From the NCBI GenBank assembly GCA_004802705.1, contig SGPL01000023.1, positions 1 to 64,000 on the forward strand: a stretch of DNA of 64,000 bases. Reading direction: 5' to 3'. Positions 46,301 through 57,808 of this stretch are shown piece after piece; the first letter of the stretch is position 1; every line of letters begins with the position of its first letter. A program made the position numbers and the translations under genes. The DNA comes from Bondarzewia mesenterica. Taxonomy: Eukaryota > Basidiomycota > Agaricomycetes > Russulales > Bondarzewiaceae. The notes beneath the pieces were generated by a model that was not told the origin of the DNA, made no database searches, and saw only the letters and a list, made by a program, of their open reading frames with translations.

Positions 46301-47041
46301 AAGCAGGACTGTATCGTGAACCAGTTCTCTTGTAGGTCTTCCCAACATTTTTCCCTTTCTGTGTAATGATCGATGCCTTCGTAGCCTACACTATTGATGA
46401 TGGAAACGGCAATGAGATTCATGTTAATGTAAGCTCTCACTGCTGTCTAAGTTTTGCGAGTTCTGACTAGTGCTCATAGGGCAATTTGTCTGTCGCAACC
46501 GTATATCCCTCTGATCAATGCTGACCGCTTTTTTTCAGGACATCTGGAGAGAATATTGGCGACACTGGTCTCATTCAAGCATACCGGGCTTGGAAAGCTC
46601 AATACGAAGATTCCTACAAAGAAGGAAACGAATACCTCCTTCCTGGCTTGAATTTCACTAGGTGGGTCGCTGGACTTATCTTTCGATTCATGATGTTCCT
46701 CAATCACAGCGATATTATAGGGACCAGCTGTTCTTCATCTCGTTTGGTAGAATTTGGGCCCAGAATATCAAGCCTGCTTCCCTTGTGAGTACTGCTCCTG
46801 CTCATGTCGCTCTCATCGACTAATAGGAGAATTTTAGGTTCAACGGGTGCGAACTGACCCACACTCGCCCAACAACTATCGAGTAGATGGAACATTGTAT
46901 AACATTCCGGAGTTCGCCAAGGCGTTCAACTGCTCGTCAAAGGCCAAGGAATGTCATCTCTCATTCAAAATCTCGCATTCCGTCTGATTCTCTTTGTTCC
47001 AGCTTAACCCGCCATCCGAGAAGCAGTGCTTGTTCTGGTAA
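43361..47041 (+). CDS. M13 (neprilysin-like) zinc metallopeptidase, type II membrane protein
   Basis: Start 43361 ([11 protein letters not shown]), stop 47039-47041, more than ten exons. Cytoplasmic N-terminus of about 53 residues; membrane segment [20 protein letters not shown]; a Thr/Val/Pro repeat stalk (43735-43860); then the peptidase ectodomain. It starts with [10 protein letters not shown] and GGWRR, and has [28 protein letters not shown], the zinc site SHELTHAFDSAG, the second motif [12 protein letters not shown] and the C-terminal EKQCLFW. His, His and Glu zinc ligands and both Glu/Asp helpers are present, so it should be active. An acidic, Trp/Pro-rich insert ([18 protein letters not shown]) sits in the middle. 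The usual Cys of YACGGW reads as Thr after splicing. It probably cleaves peptides outside the cell. Confidence 0.9.
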
Positions 47042-47227
47042 TCGCAAGACCTTCGAGAAACCCTGGATGCGTGATTTTATTTTTTTGATTTGTCTTTACG
47101 TCGGCTATTATTTATGGACATTCCAATGATAACCTAGTGCTATCCATGAATTTTATGCACGATTGTTGCGAAAGGAGAACGTATGACTCACATTTGAGCC
47201 AGAACATCCTCAGTCCACGTATGTCAA

Positions 47228-48142
47228 CTATAGGACGCCTTTTGTGCTGGGAACATCGCTTCCTCCTGTCCGCTCAATTGCCTGTCGGATGGCGAGAGCG
47301 AGAGCTTTGAATGCAGACTCGGCACTGCACATCGAAATCTAAGTCTAACAAAAGAACATTCAAACTGCGAGTGGGTGTAGGACGTACCGGTGATGGTCGT
47401 TCTGTCCACGAAGCACGTCAACGTGCAACGTGCAGCCGGAAGCCATGGCGAAAGAGTAGAAGATATGGGGGAACATTTCGGTGGAGAGGTCTCCGATTTT
47501 TTCTCGCTTAATGCCGAGATCAGTAACGCAGTAGGGCCGTGAGCAGATGTCGATGACTGCACGAGAAAGCGCCTGAAAATGCGCACGAACGTTTCGTGCA
47601 CAGGATTATCAGCCGGTTTTAAACATTCGTGTACATGCAGGGGATTCAGGAAACACAAACCTCGTCGAGGGGCGCGAAACCTGTCCCATACCGCCGGATT
47701 CCCCTTACCTCTCCCAGAGCCTGTTTGAACGCGGTCCCGAGCGCGATCGCCGTGTCCTGTGTAACCGCCATATGGTCAGTCTTGCCAGAACGACAGTAGC
47801 AGGGTGTTTTTGCCCGGCATGAAAGAGAGAATACTCATCAGCCGTGTGGTGATCGTCGATCCATAGGTCACCTTTTGCTTTGAGCGTCAGTGACATGCCG
47901 CTGTGCTTTGCGAGCGCGTGATACATCTAAGCAGTATTTAAACGCATTATAAAATATACTGATTGGACGATGTCACGGATGAAGAAGGGGGGAGGGGCAC
48001 CTACATGGTCCAGGAAGCCAATACCTGTCGATACTTCGATGACCTGCTGCGAAGCCGAGCCCGGCTGGCAGTCGAGGTTTATAGACACCTCAATCTCGGT
48101 CTCGTTTGTTTTGCGTGAGATGCTGGCTTTACGTTCGGCCAT
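47228..48142 (-). CDS. HIS3: Imidazoleglycerol-phosphate dehydratase
   Basis: Start 48142 ([12 protein letters not shown]), stop 47230-47228, about four exons. The enzyme catalyses the sixth step of histidine synthesis, turning imidazole glycerol phosphate into imidazole acetol phosphate. Family signatures are in place: TKETEIEV-like start ([10 protein letters not shown]), [40 protein letters not shown] and the second metal motif [13 protein letters not shown]. The two HHxxAE/D-type motifs supply the manganese ligands. Length is about 200 residues, normal for a stand-alone fungal enzyme. It is convergent with the M13 peptidase gene, 186 bases apart. Confidence 0.95.
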
Positions 48143-48483
48143 CTTAAGACGACGGTCAAACAATGTGGGCGATGTCAAGGAGTCAGACCGCAACCAGTGT
48201 GTGAGATAAGATCGGAATTTTCTGCACAAGGGCCGCGGAGTTGATTTGGTTCGCCTACATAGGCCTTCATCTACGCCAGTACACAATGACACAAGAGGAC
48301 ACACGTAGTCAGTGCAGGTTTAAGACGGAAGCATTCAAGCTACAGGAGTCAGGCAAATTGTATTTATGCAGTTGTCAAGGACCGGCAGAGGTATAGAGCA
48401 CTAACTTATGGATCGATGGGAGTCAATGACAGACATTTGAATCGCCTACTAACTTCTGTAGGAGTAATACGGAATCCGGATGT
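48143..48483. other. Gap between HIS3 and the AlkB-like gene
   Basis: 341 bases with the HIS3 promoter and the 3' end of the next minus-strand gene. An open frame continues upstream of the HIS3 ATG to about 48304 but has no ATG. A TGAGTCA-like site (GGAGTCA at 48346 and GGAGTCAATGACA at 48419) lies within reach of a Gcn4-type regulator; this is only suggestive. Confidence 0.35.
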
Positions 48484-50127
48484 TCAGGACAAGTCCATCA
48501 CGAAAGGTCCTCTGCCCTCTGCCTTCACATCCATGACTTTCCAGAACCCGCATCCCTTCCCCTCATTCTGTTCGCCACCGGTACACGTCCACCAATATCT
48601 GAATTCGCCCTCTCCCCGTGCCTCCTCGATGTCCTTCCCATCACCTCCTTCTCTCTGTCGCTTCTTCATGTCCGGCCGAAGCGCCATTGGTAAACCGCAT
48701 CTACATTTTGGTAGGCTGTCCGGATGAAAGTCCGGTCGGTAAAAGCGGAATGTGATGTTGATGCGGCAGTTTGTCGGATCGAGCGTCAAAGATGAGATGG
48801 AAGCAGGAGGCGGAAAGGCTGGGCGAAAGCGATCTAAGGTAGTTTGTGGTGGAATAGAATGCTTGAATCGCTCTTGAGCCGAAGCATGCATGATTATGAG
48901 CTGGACATGAATGTATTCAGGACGTTAAGAACGGTCTCGTGCATGGCTGTTACTTACAGAATTATGGGGTAGTGGAATATTGTAGGTTCTAGTTGCCCGC
49001 TCGTCTATCTCGTCAACAGGAATGACTTCGCGAAGTCGGAACACTCTCGGAGTACCTGCAATGAATTTGTGCAATGAATTACAATAGCTTGAAGTAAATT
49101 GGCGAAGCCCAACGTACCCAAGCTTAGGCTCGCAATAGTAGGGTATGGTCCCAGACTGGTAAGTCGGTCTGAGTGGAAGCCGACAGCCTCCTTCGTACCC
49201 TCGTAGCAATTCGATGCAGCAAAATTAGCTCGCCAGGTGATCTTCTCGCCTTCAGCATTCGGCGGAAGTCCACCCCATTCGAGGGGGAATCGCCTGCGTT
49301 TGAGCACCTCAGCGTTTACGACACGCTCGATGATTGTACAAGCCCTCTCCATGGGTGCAGGAAAAACCTTTGGTACGTCCGCCTCACGCCCATTATACCT
49401 GGTTAATATGTGTCTCGTCATAAAAGGTTAATACACTCCTGAATCCACAACCTACTTACCACAAACGCGCCGCTTGAAGGCAAGCTCGAGTTTGTTCATC
49501 TGCTCCATCATAACTTCTGACAAAAATCGCAGTGCGATGTGGACTTTCGACGAGTCTTTCGAAAAGCCACCACTTGTTTCGTTTCCAGTCCCGCGCTTCG
49601 TTAAGCATGGTGTAGAATAATTCGCACGCGAGTTCTGGAGGTAAGATAGAGGGGTGAAGTGTGCATGGCGTATGTTCTGCAATCATGGAAGGGTTATTCA
49701 GAGTCAATGGAGGATACCGGGGAATAGACGGTCCAGTGCTGGGAGGTGGTCGAAGAACGTCCATTAAATTGACAATAGGCTTCGTAGTGGACGATGGGCC
49801 TGCGCGAGACGGGCCTGCCATCATAGTATCCCGCGCAGATGTTCCAGAAGCCATAGGCTTCAACGAAGATTTTTTCTCTGGGGACTTTGATCGGGACTTG
49901 GAAGGGAGAGGGATAGAATGGGCAAGCCAGGCATCCAAATTTGTTGTGCGCTTGCGCTTCTTGCTCTTCAACCCTGCGTTCGTGTCTGATGATAATTTAC
50001 GTGCAGCCGTGTTGACATCGCCATTTGACTGAACTAATGCGTCCAAAAGGATTTCTTGAGCTGGAATCGGCTCAGGGAGGATACTAGAGAGGACGGCAAG
50101 CAATGTTTCGGTATCGTTTTCAGTCAT
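48484..50127 (-). CDS. CUE / AlkB-like dioxygenase / GRF zinc finger protein
   Basis: Start 50127 (MTENDTETLLAVL), stop 48486-48484. Three modules are seen. A CUE-like ubiquitin-binding domain at about 1-45 (LLAVLSSILPEPIPAQEILL, SNGDVNTAARKL). After a basic linker, a 2OG-Fe(II) dioxygenase runs from LPPELACELFYTMLNEARDW through FRANFAASNCYEG-like WRANFAASNCYEG, with the iron HxD motif in VGFHSDRLTSLGP, ISLG-type strand ASLSLG, and the distal His in QERFKHSIPP followed by INITFRFYR. A C-terminal GRF zinc finger (KCRCGLPMALR, YWWTCTGGEQNEGKGCGFW) follows. AlkB enzymes remove alkyl groups from DNA or RNA bases; GRF fingers bind single-stranded nucleic acid. It shares a 196-base divergent promoter with the M24 peptidase. 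Confidence 0.85.
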
Positions 50128-50323
50128 GGAGAGTTCATGGAGTCAGTGAAAGTCAGTAACTTCTCAGACAGGCGCTTGAGCGACGTGCCTGATGTGGACC
50201 TGCGGCCCGGAAACAGCCGCAGCGGCAGACCGTAGAGTCAGTGTTACTTACCTCCGATACGTTTCAGTGTCTTCTTCAGACAGGACAATCAACAAGCCAC
50301 ATCGATTGGCACGCTCTTACACC
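50128..50323. promoter_or_regulatory. Divergent promoter, AlkB-like / M24 peptidase
   Basis: 196 bases between outward-facing start codons. No TATA box or known element stands out. Confidence 0.35.
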
Positions 50324-52107
50324 ATGGAGAAGGACAGAGTCCTTCCTATAAATGTGCAGTTTGGCGGGCTGCGCCACTTCTCGGCTCGGCGTTCCGAATC
50401 AGTAAGTGCATTCGCGTTTACACGCATGGAATCGTTGAAATCATTCAACTTTTCCGGACGACAGCTATGTCAACTGGGCATGATAATGGCTGCTTTAGCC
50501 TATTTCACAATCAGTATCACTATTCTTGTGCTAGGGGACCCCATCGATCTCTCGAAGCTCCCAGCTTTGACCTCACATTGCGCGAATGTTGCCCCAATTC
50601 CGGCCTCTGAATTCCACCAGCGACAACAATTGTTGGCAGAGGCGTTGTACAAGATGAACGCCTCCGCGTACATTGCTGAACCCAGCGCCAGTGCTCTGTA
50701 CTTTGCCAATATTTCTGACAGCTCCTGGCACCTCTCCGAAAGGCCGCTGCTTCTCCTTGTCTCTCCGCAGGTCACGGATGACGGCGCGGTGAGCGCGAAG
50801 ACATCAATACTGACACCGACTTTTGAGGCAACACGCGCAAAGTTCTTGCCTATTCCTGCCGACAATGTGTCGTTTCATGAGTGGCCAGAAGATGTCAACC
50901 CATACGAAGTTGCAGTTGGCTCTCTGCCTTCTTTTGCGGAGGGTGACAAGATATACGTGGATGAAAATACTCGCCATTTCATCGTAGATGGAATCCAGAA
51001 GGCAGCTCCACGTTCTCAGATTTTGCTGGCTCCTGTCGAAATCCGCGATCTGCGGCAGCGGAAATCTGCTGCTGAGCTTGAGATTATGAAGTGCGCCAAT
51101 GAGGTAGGCTCTCGAAACATATACGTCGCGATGCTGATTCCGCTGACTTTAATGAAAGGTAACTCTGCTTGCCATTCGCGCCGTCCGCGACAATCTTCAT
51201 ATCGGGATCCGCGAGTCAGAGGCCCGCGCGATGGCGGAAAATGCACTCACTGCAGCGGGTCTGAAGGGCTTATCTTTGATTGTGCTTTTTGGAGGTATGC
51301 GCGTAGTACCTGAGCTCGCTTCATTGTCCACATTGCCGTTACAGAGAACGCTGCGCTCCCGCACGGTTCAGGCACAGACCGCCAGCTGGGAAGCAGTGAC
51401 TTTATCCTAATCGACTGTGGAGGCTCTCTTCACGGATATGAGAGTGATGTGACCCGCGTATGTCTCCCTTTCCGTTCATTCATCATGCACTACCTCAAAT
51501 TTGTCATGTCTTGCTTACCCTCCCGTCGTTGTATGAAGACATTTCTTCTTACAAAGTCGAAGGTCTCAACACAAAACCTCGCATTATGGTACATTGTCCG
51601 TGCAGCTCAGAGCCGCGCTGTGCGCACTGCACATGCTGGCGTGCTCACTCGTACTGTGGACGAGGCCGCGCGAGAGCCCATTGACGCTGCGGGATACGGG
51701 AAGTACTTCACGCACCGCTTGGGACATGGTAAGAATGACCCATCATCCCTCGCGCGCTAGGCTGCAATTAGATGCGTGATTTACGGATACTGACTTAATG
51801 ACCCCCTCATCTCCGCTGTGTTCAACTATGTATAGGTATTGGACTTGAAGTCCATGAGTCACCTTACCTGCGCGGAGGGTCGGACGACATCATACAGACG
51901 GGACATACATTCTCCGATGAACCAGGCATCTACATCGAAGGCGAGGTATGTATCTCCGCTGCTTGAGAGCCTAGCAAAGAATGCATTCATATTTCATATC
52001 AGGTTGGCGTTCGTCTTGAGGATTGCTTCTACATCGACGAGGATGGCGACTCAGTATATCTGACTCAGGGAGTCGGTGGACAGGCTGAAAGCCCCTGGAA
52101 TCCATGA
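50324..52107 (+). CDS. Membrane-anchored M24 metallopeptidase (Xaa-Pro aminopeptidase-like)
   Basis: Start 50324 (MEKDRVLPIN), stop 52105-52107. A short basic N-terminus, a membrane segment (MIMAALAYFTISITILVLG), then a creatinase N-like domain and the pita-bread M24 domain. The five metal ligands are visible: two Asp in DCGGSLHGYESD, His in THRLGHGIGLEVHE, Glu in FSDEPGIYIEGE and Glu in VGVRLEDCF. It should remove N-terminal residues before proline, with the active site outside the cytosol if the anchor is a type II signal. A 63-base intron at 50402-50464 starts with GTAAGT and is in frame, so both forms could be translated. Stop is followed by about 1 kb without a gene. Confidence 0.88.
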
Positions 52108-53105
52108 TATGCGTAGATACTAACTGTGTGTTGTACTCGAATGCCCTTCTGTAAACTATGCTCTCAGGCTGCCCGGCTGCCATGTATTATCTTCAATCTG
52201 AGCCAGTGACTAGGTCTTTGATCGATCGGAGTCATCTGTCTTCCGAGTCCCACGAGATATGTAGATCGGAGGAGACAGACAGTGAGCGACTCTAGAGAAT
52301 GGCACAGATTCGTTATGTTAGAGGTGCTGATCCCGATGTCAAGGCAATGATTACCCTACATGTACACAGGACGAGTGTGTACACTTGTGAGAATAGCAAC
52401 GAAGACCTGAGGGCATGGGTCAGAAGAGCTTGATTTAGGAAAGTCCGGAAGATTTCAGTAGTACGATATGGCAGATTGCATGCAAACATGCCTCTCTTTG
52501 CAATGACTATTGACATGGGTGAGAATCGGGGCAATTGCGCTGCTGCTTGACATAGGCGGAAAAGCATCCCGCGGGATTTGAATTGAACTTCAAACTATGG
52601 AAGACCATGCGACGTTCACTGGAGCACCGCGCGTTGCAGATCTAGTCGCGATCGAATGATGGCGTCTGAAACTTAGCCTGATCACTGATAAAGCCGTATT
52701 CCTATGCACCTGTCAGACTATCCTATAACATGGACCCAACTGCGGTACCGCATGTTTGATAAAAACGCCAAGGTTTTTCAGTATCTCTTCAATGACGCGC
52801 CTATGGCCGGTCCTCGACATTGACTAGGACTCACCACTCCCATGACAATCGGACAGCCCATACCATATGAATCGAACTCAACTTCTGCTAGTGCCAAAGG
52901 TCATCAGATGTCCTACCATCTCCCGGTGCGTGTTGAGATCCGAAATGACGACGGAATGTAAAATATTCGACCAGAAAGACAGGGCGTCAATAAGATCTGT
53001 CATTTATCAAGGTTTGCGCGCTCAGCGAAGCAGGATGTCTGTCAAGTTACAGAGGGATGAAAGATGTAGTGAAAGAGATGACAGGACAGCAACGAAATTT
53101 GACAC
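52108..53105. other. Intergenic region (1 kb), convergent ends
   Basis: Separates the M24 and MFS genes, which end towards each other. Short frames only, no domain seen. Confidence 0.4.
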
Positions 53106-55110
53106 TCAGTCATACCCATTAGCAGAGGTGACCTTGCGACCCTTCTCTATCGACCGGGCGAGCGATGCAGCGAGGATGGAAATTACGACCATGATGAGGA
53201 CCCAAAGATAGCCGCCTAGTATGTTGAAGTCGAGCGAAAGAGCAAAGAGCGAGCTATGGTCGATTCTCAGTCTGGAGCTGCTGACCCGCGGAGAGACCAA
53301 AATTACCTCACAAAAGCCGGACTGAACGCCCTTGCAAAACACATGAAGAATTGAACCAGGCCGTTCGTCACCCCGAGAGAAGCAGGTGTAGGAGCGCTCT
53401 CTTTGACGAGGATCATGCTCACCCTATATCACAGAAACATCAGAATTTATTCAATGTATCACACTTTTTGCGACTGAATGAAACAGAAACTTACGAGAAT
53501 GCCAAAGTCGCGATCCTGGTGATGCCCAGCAACGCCGCGATGCAACACCAGACAGTCGCCTGGACGCGGGCATCCGCGTTTTGTAGGATCATGCCTGGAC
53601 CAAGTTGTTCGGGGAAACCCGTGCGGGCGATGATGTTCAAGAGGGGGATGACGCAGAACACATAAGGCCAGAGAGCCATGCAGAAATTGTACACGCGAGC
53701 GTGGTCGCAGCGCGCCAATACCGTTGGCATTATGAGAATTTGGATGAAGATCGAGATAACTCCGGAGGTGGCGAGACAGTACCCAATTTGCGAAGCCTGA
53801 AGAATTAGGACCAAATGAGCCTAAAAACGGGGAGGAAGTGCAAGGCTGCTCACAGAGAAAGCAAGTCCGCCCGATTCGATAGGGGAATAACAAAACAAGA
53901 CAAAGACGACATCAAACGCAGTGGAGATAAAGCTAAGGGCACATCCAGACAAGCTCAATGCACGAATGATGGGGATGGCCAGTAAAGATTTGACATTGAG
54001 GGGTTCGGAGCGCATGCAACTTGCTTTCGATGTGATGTCAGACATGGATGAAGAAGACATCGCATCACTTTTTCTGCGTCTGCTCGGCAGCGTCTAGAAA
54101 GGTCATGTTTAGAGAGATGATAACGAGAGAGTCGTGTGCGAATAAAAAAAACCCACTTCTTCCAAGAAGAAATAACCAAATATCACACCAGTGAAGGAAA
54201 TGGCAGCCGCAATGAAACCAGGAAGGAAATAAGGATATGTACGAAAGAATGTGTTGTCGAATAAATCAGGAAATTTCGCTGCGGGGTTGGAGAATGTGCC
54301 TCCTATGAGAGGACTGATTACAGACGACTCAGCACACTTCACAAAAATACGATCCCAAACGTAACCCGCACGTACCCGACTATAGATCCGAGGGGCCATG
54401 TGAGGCCATAAATAGGAAATGCGATCGCCTGGTTGGTCGAATCTGTGAGTTCACCCAAGACAGAGTGTATCACCGCAACATTTCCCGAAAAGAGCCCAGC
54501 TGTAGAAGGAGAGTCATGAATGAGCGAACAAATATGGACATAAAAAATCGAGCGCGTACCAAAACACCGTATTAAAAGAACGCAGGTAAGACTCTGAGAG
54601 AGCCCAAACAAGATGCTAGCAATGGCCATGCCCGTGATCCCCAGGAAAATGACGGGACGACGGCCGATGATATCTGTGTATAATGATACATTGAGAGGCC
54701 AGTCAATTCAGTATGTATGAGATGACATATGTACCAGACAAGCGCGCCCATTGGTATATGGAGATTAGTTGGAAGAGCGCAAACGAGCTCTCCACCAACC
54801 CGCTATAAAACCCTATGCGAGACGGGTCGTCGGTGACATGGAGATCGGCCATCATTTCGTTAACATAAGGGAAAATGTGCGTGAAAGCGATAGGGTCAAC
54901 GAGGCGAACGATGCAGAGACAGCTTAGTTGTGCTTTTGGAAGGGGAGTGACCGCCTTAGTTTTGTTGAGTTCATGGGAAGCATTTTGAGACTCAAGGGAC
55001 GATGTCACGGAGTTAGATAGCAGTGGGCATGTCTCGTCGTAAGAAGTCGTGTGGTCATTAGGTTGCAGGACGAGTTCCGAATTCATGCGCGAGATCGCAG
55101 ACGAAGTCAT
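53106..55110 (-). CDS. MFS transporter, ZIFL-like group
   Basis: Start 55110 (MTSSAISRMNSE), stop 53108-53106, about ten exons. A polar N-terminus with DETCPLL precedes twelve membrane helices. Helix 1 begins QLSCLCIVRLVDPIAFTHIF; loop 2-3 carries the MFS signature QWARLSDIIGRRPV; helix 4-5 contains CFAGLFSGNVAVIHSVLGEL; helix 5 has YGLTWPLGSIVGPLIGG. A Ser-rich loop (SMSDITSKASC) separates the halves, and helices 7-12 follow to GRKVTSANGYD. The CxG-like and WPLG motifs place it near the ZIFL/YCR023C type of proton-coupled transporters. Substrate unknown. The upstream frame extending to 55347 has further Met codons, but the model starts at the Met with a CT-rich leader before it. Confidence 0.85.
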
Positions 55111-55599
55111 GGTCGCGGTGGTTGTGGGGTGAGGTAAAGAGGTGTAGGGCAGAAGATGGGTCGAGCATCGTACGGGGAAGAGAGTACTTATGGGAAAGGA
55201 AGTTGGACAGACCGGGTTATTTTGAAATCTAGCTGAGAGGGTCAGGGGAGAAAGGTAACGCGGCAAAAGATGCTCTACGGATAGATGGACGAAGCATCCC
55301 ATTTTACGTGGATGATGATTTTGGTGGGCAATCAGCCGCCATATCACGTTTGGCGACCTTGGTTGAGGTACTTACTTACTAAGTTCAGGTTCGCGCAAAC
55401 GGACCGGTCGACGTCTTGCGCTCACATGCGCCCCCCATATTCGATCAGAGTGGGCTGGTCAAAAGATATGGATTCAATATCGGAAAGAGGGAAGCGATAC
55501 AGGTACTGCAGAAGTTACACCCTGCGGAATGGTCGGGCCACGTGAATTAATTCCCACGGGCAAGCAGGACCAAACAGAAGATGGGGCGACGCTGGATTC
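55111..55599. promoter_or_regulatory. Divergent promoter region (489 bases)
   Basis: Lies between the MFS gene and an unrecognised plus-strand gene. It contains GGTCGGGCCACGTG and a CACGTG palindrome near 55538-55543, a typical bHLH E-box. Confidence 0.4.
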
Positions 55600-56578
55600 A
55601 TGAGCTTCATCGACTCGTTCTCTGGCCTCATGCATTCTGATAACATCGTCCAGCTCGTCGCTCCCCGCCCCGTTCGTATCACCTCCTTTTCGCAGTTTCA
55701 CTCGACTGCGAATCGCTCTCATTCCCTCCGTCTAACCTCCGCCCCTGTGGACACCATCGAACGTGCGAAACCCGCTGACGCTGATATTGACGATGTTCAC
55801 CACGCCCTCGCAGACAAAGAGCAGGTCTCTCCCCGCGCCTCCCCTCGGTAAGTCTATTTATCAAGAACTCTCAAGGGCTAACCGCCCCCCGGCTCCGGCG
55901 GCGGCGACCCTTTCTTCTTATTCACGTCATTAGGACCGCAAGTCGTCTTCTCGTCCAGTGTTGCAACGTATCTAACGCAGTTAATTTCAGCTCTAATTTT
56001 TCCTCTGAGGCTCTTGAGGAGTTTCTTTCCATCCTTCGTCCTGCTCTATTTCCCCCGCTATCTCCGACCTTGCACGCCCGCCGAATTCCAACTTTCGCTT
56101 TCTCTCACGAGCGCTCGCACTCCCTCTCTTCCAAGCCTCTTGACCGCCTAGAAAATATGCCTATCCGGTCTCCTATCTTCCGAGATGACACACGTACACC
56201 CTTCAAACAGACCAGCCCCCACTTGCGCACGCCCCGTGAGGAGGACGAAGAGAACGACATCACTAACGAGTTGTCCACATTCATGACGGCTGGCTCTGGG
56301 CCTCTCGGTACGTCTATCCTCGCCCCAACTCCCCCCTTCTCCGTCTGCCATATTGCAGGCCCTGATAATGTCACATTTTTCATCCAGCATCCCCCATTTC
56401 GCGGATTCACACCCGTAACCCATTCCAGCGCCATCCCTCCTACGAGACTCCCAAAGGTACTGGAGGTATTTTCCAGGCTGACGTGATACCTCCGCCGCAG
56501 ACACCTGCTCCTGTCATTCTTTCTCCCTCTATGATCCCGCTCCCGCCACCAACTCCCAGCGAAATGGACCTGTTCTGA
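55600..56578 (+). CDS. Unrecognised Pro/Ser-rich protein
   Basis: Start 55600 (MSFIDSFSGLMH), stop 56576-56578, with three exons: 55600 to 55849, 55991 to 56307 and from about 56388. About 250 residues. No known domain. The middle has one likely helix (SSEALEEFLSILRPALF). Several short Pro-directed sites (PIRSPIF, RTPFKQTSP, HLRTPREED, YETPKGTG) and a Pro-rich end (IPPPQTPAPVILSPSM) suggest a disordered, kinase-regulated adaptor. The last acceptor (TTTTCATCCAG) was chosen because the nearer one leads into stops. Its frame is open throughout and uses codons like its neighbours. Confidence 0.6.
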
Positions 56579-57157
56579 TCCGCGCAGCTTGATAGAGGAC
56601 GCCATAGCAGAAGACCATACCACAATCACAACCAAAAATATGTATCATCCAATCTATCTGTCACTAGTATACCCCACGCTCTTTAGCCTTGCTTTGATCT
56701 ACGCCTCTTAACCTACTCATTCTTTATTTGTATGCACATTACTATCATTTCCTTTTTCTCGTGTTTTCTTGTCTACCATTTATGTTGTCATTATTGATCT
56801 GTGTCTTCTCTTGTTCTGCCTTTCCCATTTATTTGGTTGTATCCACACACTTTTCTGCATCGTATGATAGGCAGCCTTCACATTTTGGTATCGGCCTCTG
56901 TCTTTGACGATCACTGGGATTTTGATTCAGACGGGTACGGCAGCGGCAATGACTAGTGTCGCACTGCGGTCTCTTTTTTACGATATTTGGGACGATTTCT
57001 TTTAGTACTAGTCTTGCCTTTTCTATAGTTTTGCTTGTGTATGGATTGCTCGTATAGTGTGTTACCATTCACGGTAACTAAGCCACCATGTTGGCACCGT
57101 GCATTTCGAATACCGCCCGTCGCCTGTTGCCCCATTTTGGCCCTGTACTTAGCCCTC
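56579..57157. other. Intergenic region with T-rich stretch
   Basis: 3' flank of the preceding gene, with TC-rich sequence at 56660-56830, and the possible promoter of the next. No gene supported. Confidence 0.35.
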
Positions 57158-57808
57158 ATGTCTGAAAACGCTGTTCCTGCTCCAGATCGCCCATGCAATT
57201 CATTCATGCCGCACACAAATCTCCCGTCCTCGATGGCTACCCAACATAACGGTACGACTCTCTGATGGAGCCGCTGATGACGAATACTTGCCCATCGACT
57301 CCGCCAGACTGAGACAAATGTTCCCCGGACTCGCAAAATATTATAGTCCTGACTTAGAAATTCGATTGGTACGTGATATTAAGCAAAGGACGGGGCCATC
57401 ATCGACTGATTTATTACTGTAGAAAGTGGAAAAATTGGAAGCACCTCGGAAGTTGATGGACGAAATCCGAGAGAAGAACATGGTGAGTTGGATACCGGGT
57501 CCGTGCGTTTGTCGTCGCCTTGCATACTAATTGTCGATATGGAATGTTAGGTCGCTAAAAAGCGTACTCGAGCGAAAGACCGCGCACGCCGAGAACTGAT
57601 GCTTGCTCAAGCCGCGCGAAATTCTGCCATGGAGACTATTCGCCTTCGTCTCCGTGAGCACGAGCTGGCGATTGACATGCTGAAAAGTCAGGAACAGCAG
57701 GAGGAGCTCCGAGTCAGAGAGGCGGAGCAGCACATTGTCAGTGTTCGGTCTGCGATGGAGCGGCAAGACGTCGACGCGCCAATTTATGGCTTTGAGCAGA
57801 GCCAGTGA
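57158..57808 (+). CDS. Unrecognised basic coiled-coil protein, 5' end uncertain
   Basis: Two downstream introns are clear: exon ending at 57369 (LEIRL), exon about 57422-57480 (KVEKLEAPRKLMDEIREKNM) and last exon from 57551 (VAKKRTRAKDRARREL) to the stop at 57806-57808. The protein is a charged coiled coil of basic-leucine-zipper-like composition, without a clear bZIP basic signature. The 5' part does not join cleanly. A frame from 57158 (MSENAVPAPDRPC) stops near 57265, while the exon reading SDGAADDEYLPIDSARL is one base out of phase. Either an upstream exon is missed or an indel exists. DNA-binding is possible but not shown. Confidence 0.4.

Noticed and set aside
48143..48304. In-frame extension upstream of the HIS3 start
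   Set aside because: Frame stays open but offers no ATG; the downstream ATG gives a normal full-length enzyme.
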